This document shows, piece after piece, positions 7,812 to 16,188 of a stretch of 64,000 nucleotides of DNA (positions within the stretch are counted from its first letter, which is position 1; the number at the start of each line of letters is the position of its first letter). Below the pieces are notes generated by a model. The model did no database searches, had not been told where the DNA came from, and worked only from the letters and a program-made list of their open reading frames with translations. Source of the DNA: Paenibacillus sp. PCH8 (GTDB lineage Bacteria > Bacillota > Bacilli > Paenibacillales > Paenibacillaceae); contig NZ_PKQK01000004.1 in NCBI RefSeq assembly GCF_002968835.1, positions 186,001 through 250,000 on the forward strand, given 5' to 3'. Position numbers and translations under genes: made by a program.

Positions 7812-9403
7812 TTGAATTTTGAACAGTGGATTTCGCCTGAAAAGTATAACCTGACATCCGAGATGGAGAATCACCCATCAGATCGGATTGCACTTAGATG
7901 GCTCAGCGATCATCGAGAATTGGAAGAGATCACGTACGGTGAATTATTCAAGCAGGCGAATCGTCTTGCTGGTGGCTTGCGTGAACTTGGACTAGAGAAG
8001 GGTGACCGCGTGTTGGTCATGGTACCACGCCGTATTATTGCCTATGTCATTTACATTGCTTGTCTGAAACTGGGGATTGCCGTTATTCCTTCTTCCGAGA
8101 TGCTGCGGGCCAAAGATCTGGAATATCGTCTGCGGCATTCCGAGGCACGGGGCGTTATTGTGTGGTCCGAGACCACCTCGGAAGTGGAAAAGATGAATGC
8201 AGACCTGCCGTCACTGGCACATCGCATCGTTGCATCCCCCACGGTGAAGTTGGTGTACCTGCTGAAGGCTGGGTCAACGTGCATCAGTTGATGCAGAATC
8301 AACCGGATGAGATGGCTGCGGTGGAGACACACCGTGACGATACTGCCATTCTCGCGTATACATCGGGCACAACCGGTAATCCAAAAGGAGTTGTACATAG
8401 CCACGGCTGGGGATATGCCCACCTGCGGATCGCTTCTTCGTTATGGCTGGATATCCAACCTACAGATACGGTATGGGCAACAGCTGCACCTGGATGGCAA
8501 AAATGGATCTGGAGCCCGTTCCTATCGGTACTCGGAAGAGGCGCGACTGGACTCGTCTATAATGGATCATTCCAGCCCAAGCGGTATCTGGAACTGATGC
8601 AGGAACATCAGATTAATGTCCTTTGTTGTACACCAACCGAATATCGTTTGATGGCGAAAGCCGATGGCCTCGGACGTTATGATCTGTCTCATCTGCGCAG
8701 TGCAGTGTCAGCAGGTGAACCTTTGAACCAGGAAGTCATTGAAATTTTCCAACGTCACTTCGACTTGATCATTCGGGACGGGTATGGACAGACTGAGAGC
8801 ACGTTGTTAATCGGTAGTCTCAAAGATGCTCCTGTACGCATTGGTTCCATGGGTCAGTCCATTACGCCTGGATTAATTGAGATTATTGACGAAGATGGAC
8901 AGCCACTGCCAGCCGGAGAAGTGGGCGATATCGCGGTGCATAAGGAGATGCCAGCCTTGTTCCATGCCTATTATCAAGATGAGGGGCGTAAGGAAGCGAA
9001 TCAGCGGGGCGATTATTTTGTAACAGGGGACCGTGCCCGCAAGGATGAAGAAGGTTACTTCTGGTTTGAAGGCCGCAGTGATGATATTATCATCAGTTCA
9101 GGCTACACGATTGGACCCTTCGAGGTGGAAGAAGCACTCATGAAACATGCCAGTGTCAAGGAATGTGCGGTTGTTGCGAGTCCCGATGAGATTCGTGGGA
9201 ATATCGTCAAAGCTTTCGTTGTGCTGAGAGATGAGTCGCTGGCTTCACCGGAACTGATGCGTGAATTGCAACATCACGTCAAGGAATGGACTGCCCCTTA
9301 TAAATATCCACGCAAGATCGAATTTGTGGCAGACTTGCCTAAGACAAGCTCCGGGAAAATTCGCCGGATCGAGTTACGTGAACAAGAAAAACGAAATGCA
9401 TAA
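7812..9403 (+). CDS. Acyl-CoA synthetase (AMP-binding, YtcI/MbcS-like), apparent single-base frameshift
   Basis: An acyl/acetate-CoA ligase that adenylates a carboxylic acid and loads it onto CoA. The first frame (7812-8291) holds the N-terminal part (ITYGELFKQANRLAGGL, KGDRVLVMVPRR). The second frame holds the rest: AYTSGTTGNPKG (P-loop), DGYGQTES, YFVTGDRARKDEEGYFWFEGRSDD, and the catalytic lysine region KTSSGKIRR. Adding one C to the run at 8236-8240 joins SP to HGEVGVPAEGW without a gap and gives about 530 codons, the normal length for this group. Either the base is missing from the sequence or the gene is a fresh pseudogene. The TTG start follows AAGGAGAGG. The aminopeptidase follows 60 bp later. 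Confidence 0.85.
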
Positions 9404-9462
9404 AGTGAAAGTGAAAGAATCGATTCAATGTCATAATATATGAAACAGGAGTGAACACAACC

Positions 9463-10707
9463 ATGAGTCAATTCGATCAATCCTTTGAAAAATCGTTGGA
9501 ACAATACGCAGAGCTGGTTGTCAAAGTTGGTGTGAATATTCAAAAAGGACAGGATCTGCTCGTTACTGCACCCATTGAAACCTTGGAATTTACGCGTCTG
9601 ATTGTCCAGAGAGCTTATGCAGCAGGAGCCAAGTATGTCCAAGTGGACTTTGATGACGACAACATTACCCGCAGTCGCTTCGAGCATGGTTCGGATGACA
9701 GTTTCGATTATTATCCTGCCTGGAAAGGGGATATGATGGAGAAGTTCGCCGAAGCTGGCGGAGCAACCTTGACTATCAAAGTACCTGACCCGGAGCTGTA
9801 CAAAGGCATTGATTCAGACAACGTCTCCCGTGCGACCAAGGCAGCTGCTCATGCACGTAAAGGGTATGCCAAATACACGCGGAACCACGAAATTAGCTGG
9901 TGTCTGATCAAAGCACCAACCAAAGCGTGGGCGAACAAAGTATTTGCCGACATTCCGGAAGAGGATCGCATTAACGTCATGTGGGATACGATCTTCAAAA
10001 TGAACCGTGTCGATGGCGGAGATGCTGTACAGAACTGGAGAGAACATCTGGACACACTGAATGCTATGAGTGATCTGCTGAACAAGAAAAACTACAAGAG
10101 CCTGCATTACCGTGCACCAGGAACAGACTTGAAAATTGAATTGGTTCACAACCATATCTGGGGCGGAGGCGGCAGCGAAAATAAACAAGGTGTCTACACC
10201 GTTGCGAATATGCCAACTGAAGAAGTGTTTACCATGCCTAAACGCAGCGGCGTGAATGGGTATGTCAGTAGCACGATGCCTCTGAACCTGAACGGGCAAC
10301 TGGTTGACCAGATGAGAATCACGTTTAAGGATGGACAGGTTGTTGCCTATACAGCGGCATCAGGTGAAGAGCATCTGAAAAACCTGTTTGCGACCGATGA
10401 AGGTGCACGTTATCTGGGTGAAGTGGCATTGGTTCCGCATGACTCACCGATCTCGAACTTGAATCGTATTTTCTACAATACGGGAATTGACGAGAATGCC
10501 TCCTGCCATCTGGCTGTGGGGAGTGCATATCCGTTTAACCTGAAAGACGGCACCACGATGTCTAACGAAGAGTTGCTGAAACATGAATGTAATGTTAGTC
10601 TGACCCATGTCGACTTCATGATTGGTTCCGCAGAATTGGACATTGATGGGGAGTTGCAGGATGGCACAATCGAGCCGGTATTCCGTAAGGGCAACTGGGC
10701 ATTTTAA
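9463..10707 (+). CDS. M29 family aminopeptidase (AmpS/PepS)
   Basis: A 414-residue cytosolic metallo-aminopeptidase of the thermophilic-aminopeptidase (M29) family, which removes N-terminal residues from peptides using two metal ions. Family motifs are all in order: TEEVFTMPKRSGVNGYV, ITFKDGQVVAYTAASGEEHL, SCHLAVGSAYPFNLKDG and CNVSLTHVDFMIGSAELDIDG. The Glu, His, Tyr and His-x-Asp residues in these are the metal and catalytic positions of the family. ATG 9463 is used because GGAG (9448-9451) precedes it; GTG 9451 overlaps that site. It is close enough to the acyl-CoA synthetase gene to share its transcript. A terminator follows at 10738. Confidence 0.93.
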   Translation: MSQFDQSFEKSLEQYAELVVKVGVNIQKGQDLLVTAPIETLEFTRLIVQRAYAAGAKYVQVDFDDDNITRSRFEHGSDDSFDYYPAWKGDMMEKFAEAGGATLTIKVPDPELYKGIDSDNVSRATKAAAHARKGYAKYTRNHEISWCLIKAPTKAWANKVFADIPEEDRINVMWDTIFKMNRVDGGDAVQNWREHLDTLNAMSDLLNKKNYKSLHYRAPGTDLKIELVHNHIWGGGGSENKQGVYTVANMPTEEVFTMPKRSGVNGYVSSTMPLNLNGQLVDQMRITFKDGQVVAYTAASGEEHLKNLFATDEGARYLGEVALVPHDSPISNLNRIFYNTGIDENASCHLAVGSAYPFNLKDGTTMSNEELLKHECNVSLTHVDFMIGSAELDIDGELQDGTIEPVFRKGNWAF

Positions 10708-10737
10708 TATTTTAACTCTCGAATAGTAGTGAGTGAG

Positions 10738-10767
10738 AAAGTGACTTCGTTATGAAGTCACTTTTTT
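10738..10767 (+). terminator. Terminator after the aminopeptidase
   Basis: AAAGTGACTTC and GAAGTCACTTTTTT pair around GTTAT. The T-run follows the stem directly. Confidence 0.85.
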
Positions 10768-10768
10768 G

Positions 10769-10999
10769 GTGTGCCTTTCCTTTGAACACGGATTAGACAG
10801 GTCGAACAGGCACACAGATCTCGCAAAAATGCTGATGGAGCAGTTCCCAGCGATATCGTTCCATAATTCCTATCGGTTGCCGAGGCCCATCCGGATGAGA
10901 ATATAGATGAATTGATTTTGGCTGAAGCAAAATTCCAGGGGGAGCGTTGGATACGCTAATCTATAAAACGTATTAAAGCCACGAAATCGTGGCTTTTTT
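10769..10999 (+). other. Gene-free stretch with a possible gene tail and its own terminator
   Basis: No complete gene is present. From about 10866 to 10960 a short plus-strand frame reads VAEAHPDENIDELILAEAKF and then GERWIR before a TAA, which looks like the end of a protein. It has an in-frame stop just upstream and no start. A terminator hairpin AAAGCCACG-AAAT-CGTGGCTTTTTT (10975-10999) follows in the same direction. A terminator that serves no present-day plus-strand gene supports the idea of a decayed gene. The family is not recognised. Confidence 0.35.
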
Positions 11000-11039
11000 G
11001 GTATGTGCTTTTTGGGTAAGTGCAAAACGTACTTTGATG

Positions 11040-11672
11040 TTACTCGGCGTGCATTTTGTTGAAGCTGACATATTCGTTAATCGGTTTGCGGTACCCGCGC
11101 GGGCGCTGTTTGGCTTCCGACTTTTTGCCGATGGTGATCATCATGACAGGCACATAATGGTCAGGAATGTCCAGGCTTCGTTGCAGTTCTTCGGCGTCGA
11201 ATCCGATCATCGGGCAGGTGTCCCAACCGCGATCCTGTGCGATCAGCATCAACTGCATAGCAGACAGGCTGGCATTACGAATGGCATCCTCACGTTGGAA
11301 GAACCTGCCGCGTGTCTCGTAAAACTCGGTAACGCTCTTTGATTCCTGTTCATATTGGAACGGCGTGAGAGCGCCAAGATTCAGCAATCCTTCGTTAATC
11401 GTGCGGATATGATGGTGTGCGTTGACATCACCCAATACCACGATGATCGCAGAGGCCGTTTTTACTTTATATTGCTGGGAAGCTTCATAGACTTTCTCGA
11501 TCTGTTCCGCATCAGTGAGCACAAGGTAATGCGTATGTTGGAGGTTAAAAGCAGAAGGTGCGAATTTGTTCAGGGCAAACATCTCTTGAAGTTCTGATTC
11601 GGAAATTTCAATGCCTTCTTCGAAAATAACAGCAGATCTGCGGGTTTTGATCAATTCTTCTAAATGGCTCAT
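11040..11672 (-). CDS. Nitroreductase family protein
   Basis: A 210-residue FMN-dependent NAD(P)H oxidoreductase of the YdgI/YodC type. It begins with the FMN-phosphate motif LIKTRRSAVIFEEG, followed by FAPSAFNLQHTHYLVL in the flavin pocket, then ASLSAMQLMLIAQDRGWDTCPMIGFD and PVMMITIGKKSEAKQRPRGYRKP near the C-terminus. The physiological electron acceptor is not predictable from sequence. It stands alone on the minus strand. Confidence 0.9.
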   Translation of the reverse strand: MSHLEELIKTRRSAVIFEEGIEISESELQEMFALNKFAPSAFNLQHTHYLVLTDAEQIEKVYEASQQYKVKTASAIIVVLGDVNAHHHIRTINEGLLNLGALTPFQYEQESKSVTEFYETRGRFFQREDAIRNASLSAMQLMLIAQDRGWDTCPMIGFDAEELQRSLDIPDHYVPVMMITIGKKSEAKQRPRGYRKPINEYVSFNKMHAE

Positions 11673-11801
11673 GGTATGTACCTCGCTTGTTTTTTTATAA
11701 ACTGACTATAACACACTTAGTTACTTTATGTAAGTATTATTTTTTTTGAATAAGACAAGAGCTCTCTGCCATACGCTTATATAAAACAATAGAGGTGATT
11801 C

Positions 11802-12041
11802 ATGAGATCCTTGCTCACAAGATATAAGGCAGGACATTCCTCACATGAATTTAAAGTATATGTCTTCCAATCCTCCACGCTAAAGCGCTTTGTCGTGATC
11901 GAGATTATTCTAGGAACTCTTGTATACAATGTCGCTCTTTATTTATCCCATAATGAGTTGATTGCCGGGATGGGTTCCTGGGCTGGAACGGAAGGTCTGA
12001 AGCGATTGCCACTGGTTTTTAGAAGAATTGCAGGCTTTTGA
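11802..12041 (+). CDS. Small hypothetical protein with one membrane helix
   Basis: A 79-residue frame starting at ATG 11802 behind AGAGGTGATTC, a good ribosome site. A hydrophobic stretch, RFVVIEIILGTLVYNVALYLS (split here as RFVVIEIILGTLVYN and VALYLS, residues about 29-49), would span the membrane once; basic residues flank it on the N-terminal side. No family is recognised. It could be a true small membrane protein or the remainder of a larger one. A perfect 23-bp hairpin follows the stop by 30 bases, which supports transcription. Confidence 0.45.
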   Translation: MRSLLTRYKAGHSSHEFKVYVFQSSTLKRFVVIEIILGTLVYNVALYLSHNELIAGMGSWAGTEGLKRLPLVFRRIAGF

Positions 12042-12071
12042 TCTATACTTACAATTAGCTCATAAGTTAAA

Positions 12072-12121
12072 CGTTGAAGCAGAAGGAGAGGGCCAACAGG
12101 CCCTCTCCTTCTGCTTCAACG
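12072..12121. terminator. Perfect 23-bp hairpin between convergent genes
   Basis: Arms of 23 bp beginning CGTTGAAGCAGAAGGAGAGG match without error around an AACA loop. It lacks a proper T-run on either strand. It lies between the small hypothetical gene and the convergent VanY-like gene, so a two-way transcription block or RNA-stabilising end is likely. Confidence 0.6.
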
Positions 12122-12181
12122 ACTATGATTTTAACTTCCTGTATCCTATGAGATTTTACCACGCATGAGGATGAAATCTTC

Positions 12182-12955
12182 TTATTTGGAACGTTCCAAA
12201 TACTGCTCCAGAGTAAGTTTCTGATTGGTAATCTCGCCAGCAATATATACACCGACATAGCGTACATGCCATGGCTCATAGGAATAACCGGTCAATTTTT
12301 CCTGATCTTTACCGTAACGAATGATGAATCCGTATTTAGGGGCATTGGCTTTCAGCCATTTGCCTTCTTTGGTGTTACCAAAGCTTTGCTCTAGATCATA
12401 ACCTGCCGAAGCACTGGAGATATCCATTGCAAGACCCGTCTGATGTTCACTTTGTCCTGGACGAGCACTTGTTTTGTTGGCAACCGCTTCTCCTTTGATA
12501 CTCGCATTACGGTCAAAGATTGATTTCTGGGTTGCATAAGAGCGATAACCAGACACGGCTTTGATATCAATTCTGTCTTTTTTGGCAGCGGCGAACAATT
12601 TCTCGATAGCCGTTGCTGCCACTTTGCGCATTTGTTTCTTGGGACTGGAACCCGAGAAGCTAAATGGGATATTGGGTACAACCAAATCTTGAGGTGCATA
12701 TGTCGAAGGCAGGTTTCTCTTTTTGTTAACTAGCACAACCGTACTGGACACATTGGTCACAGTTGCTACACTTTTAATCGTTTTAATCGTACGACCAGGT
12801 GCATTATCCTGCAAAAATTGTGTGAAGCTGGAGCTGGCAGCCGCAGCGACGGGATTCAGACTTGCCGTAATCGGGAGTGTAGTAAAAGCAGAACTTGCTA
12901 CAACCGAACCTATCAGTATAGTGGATATGATGGATTTACGAGTAAAAGATTTCAT
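12182..12955 (-). CDS. D-alanyl-D-alanine carboxypeptidase, VanY (M15B) type, exported
   Basis: A 257-residue exported peptidase that trims D-Ala from peptidoglycan stem peptides. An N-terminal signal peptide (KSFTRKSIISTILIGSVVASS, ending near AVAAAA at about residue 39) is followed by a spacer and the M15B domain. The zinc motif SEHQTGLAMD (the His and Asp ligands), the upstream SGYRSYATQ arginine segment and EPWHVRYVG with the third ligand His are all intact. The N-terminal 80 residues after the signal resemble no domain I know. It stands alone on the minus strand. Confidence 0.92.
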   Translation of the reverse strand: MKSFTRKSIISTILIGSVVASSAFTTLPITASLNPVAAAASSSFTQFLQDNAPGRTIKTIKSVATVTNVSSTVVLVNKKRNLPSTYAPQDLVVPNIPFSFSGSSPKKQMRKVAATAIEKLFAAAKKDRIDIKAVSGYRSYATQKSIFDRNASIKGEAVANKTSARPGQSEHQTGLAMDISSASAGYDLEQSFGNTKEGKWLKANAPKYGFIIRYGKDQEKLTGYSYEPWHVRYVGVYIAGEITNQKLTLEQYLERSK

Positions 12956-13094
12956 GATGTGTGTTCCTCCTCGGATTATATGAATCTATATACCGAGTAT
13001 ACTAGAGGATTATATCCATAGGTTCTCCAATTGTTTCCGAGTTGTAAACAAAGTTTGCTATAAAATCTAGGGGCATATATAAGAAAAGAACACC

Positions 13095-13121
13095 AAAAAA
13101 ACTTTGCAATAGATGCAAAGC
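13095..13121 (-). terminator. Terminator of the Fe-S biosynthesis-like gene
   Basis: On the minus strand GCTTTGCA and TGCAAAGT pair around TCTAT and are followed by TTTTTTT. It sits about 50 bases past the minus-strand stop at 13170. Confidence 0.7.
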
Positions 13122-13169
13122 CTTTTTGAGCAAAACGAGAGTGCTGTTAATTCATACAGGGTGACTGTG

Positions 13170-13532
13170 TTACAACATACAGGCGTCAGATCCACCAGCG
13201 CCTCCGACAGCTATTGCACGAGTATCACGAACGCGAACGTTGTTGCTCAGTACACCGGAATCACTGCTTAATTTGAAAGAAGGATAATTTTCTTCTGTAT
13301 CCAGCTTCATATGTTGTTCGAGGTTCAGCTGCTGCTTCGGATCAACATAGAACGGAACCAGATTGGTTTCAATCTGCGCGTCGAGAGCCGCAAGTTCATC
13401 AACAATGATAATAGCGATAACTCCGTTGCATCCGCAACCTTCCAAGTCATAGATCACTTTGAAATAACCCGGTTGATCATTCAGGCTTTCCGTCAAGCGT
13501 TTTGCAGCCAGATCTGTAATTTGAATATACAT
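13170..13532 (-). CDS. HesB/IscA-like iron-sulfur biosynthesis family protein
   Basis: A 120-residue protein of the Fe-S_biosyn fold, close to B. subtilis YqkB-type proteins. It starts MYIQITDLAAKRL as in A-type carriers. The first cysteines are in YDLEGCGCNGVIAI (two Cys three residues into the loop) and another is in the extreme C-terminal DACML. The canonical IscA CxC at the C-terminus is thus replaced by a single Cys, with the pair moved to the N-terminal loop. Metal binding is plausible but not proven. The start has TAAAGGAGTGT in front of it. Confidence 0.8.
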   Translation of the reverse strand: MYIQITDLAAKRLTESLNDQPGYFKVIYDLEGCGCNGVIAIIIVDELAALDAQIETNLVPFYVDPKQQLNLEQHMKLDTEENYPSFKLSSDSGVLSNNVRVRDTRAIAVGGAGGSDACML

Positions 13533-13648
13533 ATGGGTACACTCCTTTAGTTGTTGGCAAGATCGTAAGTGGTTAGATGTTTAAAAGGTTAAAGGTGAAC
13601 TGTACTTCTATTGTCATTATACCATTTTATTCATAATCGACCCATCTG

Positions 13649-13674
13649 TTTTCTTGACTGATCAGTCAAGAAAA
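13649..13674. promoter_or_regulatory. 26-bp perfect palindrome, TetR operator 1
   Basis: The core CTTGACTGATCAGTCAAG is extended by TTT/AAA to 26 bp without mismatch. It lies 41 bp before the TetR-family gene, the usual place for an autorepressor site. A second palindrome with the same GACTGATCAGTC core lies at 14386. Confidence 0.8.
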
Positions 13675-13714
13675 TGTATTCTTAACTTAATAAAGAGGGA
13701 GGAGAGGTCTGACA

Positions 13715-14299
13715 TTGGGAAGAGCCAAGGAGTTTGACACCGAAAGTGTTCTGCGAAAAGCAATATCTGTATTTGGAGTTCACGGTTATGAAGGTACGTC
13801 GTTGACCTTATTGCTGAGTGAACTTGGTATCGCGCGGCAAAGTCTGTATGACACGTATGGAACCAAGCATGATCTGTTTGTCTCTGCCCTGAAGTTTTAT
13901 GTTCGGCAGAAAACAGAGGCAGGAATCACACTATTGAATGAATGTTCAAGTGTGCGTGAAGGTGTGGAACAGCTGTTCAACGAAGTTGTCAATGTTTTGA
14001 TGGACGAGGAACGTCGCAATGAATGTTTTATATTCAACAGTGCGGTCGAGCAGGCTCCGCAAAATCTTGAAATTTCGGAATTTATCCAGACCAACAACAA
14101 GCTGATGGAGGACGTTTTTCACGCAGCGCTTCTACGTGGTCATAACACTGGTGAAGTGAAGCATAGTGAAGAAGAATTGCCGAGCCTTTCCCGTTATCTG
14201 AATTATTCCAGACTCTCAATGACCTTCACGGCCAAGAGTGGTGCAAGTATGGAAGTGCTGCGAGATCTTGTACGTGTGACATTACGGGTACTGGATTAA
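13715..14299 (+). CDS. TetR/AcrR family repressor
   Basis: A 194-residue regulator. The DNA-binding part (residues about 5-50) has AISVFGVHGYEGTSLTLLLSELGIARQSLYDTYGTKHDLF, the standard TetR helix-turn-helix with the GxxxxSLYxxFxxK-type pattern. The ligand domain resembles the TetR_C group associated with SDR/NmrA oxidoreductase neighbours. It starts at TTG 13715 behind GGGAGGAGAGG. Palindromes with the same core occur before this gene and before the downstream NmrA gene, so it probably represses both and is released by an electrophilic or quinone-type compound; the inducer is unknown. Confidence 0.92.
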   Translation: MGRAKEFDTESVLRKAISVFGVHGYEGTSLTLLLSELGIARQSLYDTYGTKHDLFVSALKFYVRQKTEAGITLLNECSSVREGVEQLFNEVVNVLMDEERRNECFIFNSAVEQAPQNLEISEFIQTNNKLMEDVFHAALLRGHNTGEVKHSEEELPSLSRYLNYSRLSMTFTAKSGASMEVLRDLVRVTLRVLD

Positions 14300-14385
14300 A
14301 TTTGATTGTACAGAACTACACATCCACACATTTATATTGCACGGACGGATGGTTTGAAATGAACGCGGAAGCGTTTATTTTTTCA

Positions 14386-14413
14386 TTTTTCCAGACTGAT
14401 CAGTCTGGAAAAA
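14386..14413. promoter_or_regulatory. 28-bp perfect palindrome, TetR operator 2
   Basis: CCAGACTGATCAGTCTGG flanked by TTTTT and AAAAA gives 28 bp of exact dyad symmetry. It shares GACTGATCAGTC with operator 1. It precedes the NTF2-like remnant and NmrA gene, so both transcripts seem to be under the same repressor. Confidence 0.8.
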
Positions 14414-14443
14414 GATCAAAACCAAATTCAAGGAGGAATTCTA

Positions 14444-14602
14444 GTGAACAGAGAGTATCAACAGATGAGCGAGAACGATAACATAGCTAGTCGAATTATG
14501 ATGAGCCATCAGAACGGCAAGATTACACATTACAAAGACTATTGGAATCTACGGGTAGTCCTAGGATCGGACTCGGGAGGTAATGAAGATGATCAACAAT
14601 AA
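14444..14602 (+). pseudogene. Remnant of a SnoaL/NTF2-like protein with its centre deleted
   Basis: A 52-residue frame from GTG 14444 with the strong site AAGGAGGAATTC. It starts MNREYQQMSENDNIASRI and jumps directly to HQNGKITHYKDYWNLRVVL, which is the last strand and C-terminal signature of NTF2-like/ketosteroid-isomerase-type proteins (xDGKIxxYRDYWNPLVVLE). Members have about 130 residues, so some 80 residues are absent. The stop overlaps the next gene's start. The intact operon would have been NTF2-like plus NmrA, a common pair. Only an internal deletion explains it, not a single base error. Confidence 0.6.
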
Positions 14603-15434
14603 ACCTGTAACACTTGTTACTGGAGCAAATGGAAAAACAGGAAGCCGCGTTGCGGCCAAGCTTCAGGCGCACCAATATCCGGTGCGTCTGGCAGGGAGAA
14701 AACAGCCAATAGCTGCTGATTCTGGTAACGACCATGTCTATTTTGATTGGTATGATTCAGAGACATATGGCCCGGCACTGAAAAATGTGGATCATGTGTA
14801 CCTTGTTGTACCTGTCATGGACATGAACCCGGAAAAGGTGATGATCCCGTTTATCAAGGAGGCGCTTTGGAGCGGTGTGAAACGGTTTGTTTTGCTTGGC
14901 AGTGCTTCCGTTGACGAAGACGGGCCTATATTTGGCAATGTTCATCAGTACCTGAAAGAGCAAGCTCCCGAGTGGACTGTATTACGGCCATCCTACTTTA
15001 TGGAGAACTTTACCGAGGGACCACATCGGGAGACGATGAAGCAGCTTGGGAAGATCTACAGCGCCGCTGGCGAAGGAAAAATTGGTTTTGTCAGTGCTGA
15101 CGATATCGCAGCGGTTGCCTACCATGCACTGACAGATGTTATCCCGCATAATACAGCTCATCTCATTACGGGGCCAGAGACATTGTCCTATGGGCAAGTT
15201 GCTGCAATCATCAGCCGTGTATGGAATCAATCCGTAGAGCATGAATCTCTGTCCGATGAAGAATTGAGGAATAGCATGATTCGGGCGGGAATGTCGGAAG
15301 ATTACGCAGTGGCTCTTGCTGGGCTGGACAGATTCATTCGGGAGGAAGGCAGAGAAGATCAAGTTACGGATACGGTACTGAAAGTCACAGGGCATAGCCC
15401 AGTTACTTTGGAGCGTATGTTTAGACAATCTTAA
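14589..15434 (+). CDS. NmrA-like NAD(P)-binding oxidoreductase
   Basis: An atypical short-chain reductase of about 281 residues. The Rossmann motif VTGANGKTGSRVA lies at the N-terminus, followed by RLAGRKQ and the conserved FVLLGSASV and WTVLRPSYFMENF. These match the NmrA/YesF-type family, which binds NAD(P)H and often acts on quinones or azo compounds or as a redox sensor. Start ATG 14589 is chosen because GGGAGG lies 8 bases away; ATG 14583 is too close. The TetR palindrome 170 bp upstream suggests repression. A good terminator follows. Confidence 0.85.
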   Translation: MINNKPVTLVTGANGKTGSRVAAKLQAHQYPVRLAGRKQPIAADSGNDHVYFDWYDSETYGPALKNVDHVYLVVPVMDMNPEKVMIPFIKEALWSGVKRFVLLGSASVDEDGPIFGNVHQYLKEQAPEWTVLRPSYFMENFTEGPHRETMKQLGKIYSAAGEGKIGFVSADDIAAVAYHALTDVIPHNTAHLITGPETLSYGQVAAIISRVWNQSVEHESLSDEELRNSMIRAGMSEDYAVALAGLDRFIREEGREDQVTDTVLKVTGHSPVTLERMFRQS

Positions 15435-15461
15435 CATGTAACTAATTTACTGAAAAAATAG

Positions 15462-15495
15462 AAAGGAACTGCCAGCATGGATGGCAGTTCCTTTT
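15462..15495 (+). terminator. Terminator after the NmrA-like gene
   Basis: AAAGGAACTGCCA pairs with TGGCAGTTCCTTTT around GCATGGA. The T-run belongs to the 3' arm and continues after it. Confidence 0.8.
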
Positions 15496-15627
15496 CTGCT
15501 AATTAATAACCAAATTCGCCAATCTGGTTTAGGCAAGCCTTACAATTTGGTCAATCAAATCCATGAAAAAAGTCGATATTGCTCGTCACTAACAAGTGTG
15601 TTCAAGGTGAAGGAGCTTTATAAGACA

Positions 15628-16071
15628 CTAAGACCTTGTGTTTGTCCTTTCAGCTAAATTAGTTATTAACTCCAAATCTTGATGGGTTAAGTGTTCAAAA
15701 AAATGCTTGCGTATTGCCTTGGAGAGGAAGGGACGAGCATTATCTAACATTGTTTTTCCAACGGAAGTGATCATGACTTGAATCCCGCGATCTGTGTCTA
15801 GTGGTTTCCTTATGACTAGCCCACGTTTTTCCATCCGCTTCAGATGATGAGATAATCGACTTTTATCCCAGTCCATAGAGTCGGCTAATTCTTGTTGGCG
15901 AAGGTTACCGTTCCCCAAAAGCATTAATCGATCTAATACTCCAAAATCACCCTCTGATAGTCCTGTGTGATCAGACATGTCTTTGACTACACGCCCGAAG
16001 ATGGTCTGGAAGGAACCTTTCCACATATGCCATATTCGCATTTCTTCTTCATTTAGTTCGTTATTATCCAT
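15628..16071 (-). CDS. MarR family transcriptional regulator
   Basis: About 147 residues with the winged-helix core NLRQQELADSMDWDKSRLSHHLKRMEKRGLV and the wing IRKPLDTDRGIQVMITSVGKTM. MarR proteins bind palindromes as dimers and release them on phenolic or oxidative signals. ATG 16071 is preferred: the candidate -10 box TACTAA ends at 16112, so the transcript should begin near 16105, after the upstream TTG at 16107. The gene is divergent from an SDR gene, and two GGTTGACGTGTCAAC boxes lie between them. Confidence 0.87.
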   Translation of the reverse strand: MDNNELNEEEMRIWHMWKGSFQTIFGRVVKDMSDHTGLSEGDFGVLDRLMLLGNGNLRQQELADSMDWDKSRLSHHLKRMEKRGLVIRKPLDTDRGIQVMITSVGKTMLDNARPFLSKAIRKHFFEHLTHQDLELITNLAERTNTRS

Positions 16072-16087
16072 AAAAGCATAATAACAT

Positions 16088-16141
16088 GGTTGACGTGTCA
16101 ACTTCAACGTGTTAGTATCGTTCTAGGTTGACGTGTCAACC
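16088..16141. promoter_or_regulatory. Divergent overlapping promoters with two identical MarR boxes
   Basis: Box 1 (16088-16102) and box 2 (16126-16141) both read GGTTGACGTGTCAAC, 38 bp apart. Plus-strand promoter: TTGACG (16090-16095) in box 1, 17 bp, TAGTAT (16113-16118). Minus-strand promoter: TTGACA (complement of 16134-16139) in box 2, 16 bp, TACTAA (complement of 16112-16117). The two -10 boxes overlap and each -35 lies in one repressor box. A MarR dimer on each box would block both promoters together. Confidence 0.75.
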
Positions 16142-16188
16142 ATGATTTTTATTTGCTCATCAATCAATAAAAAAAGGAGATTATTACT

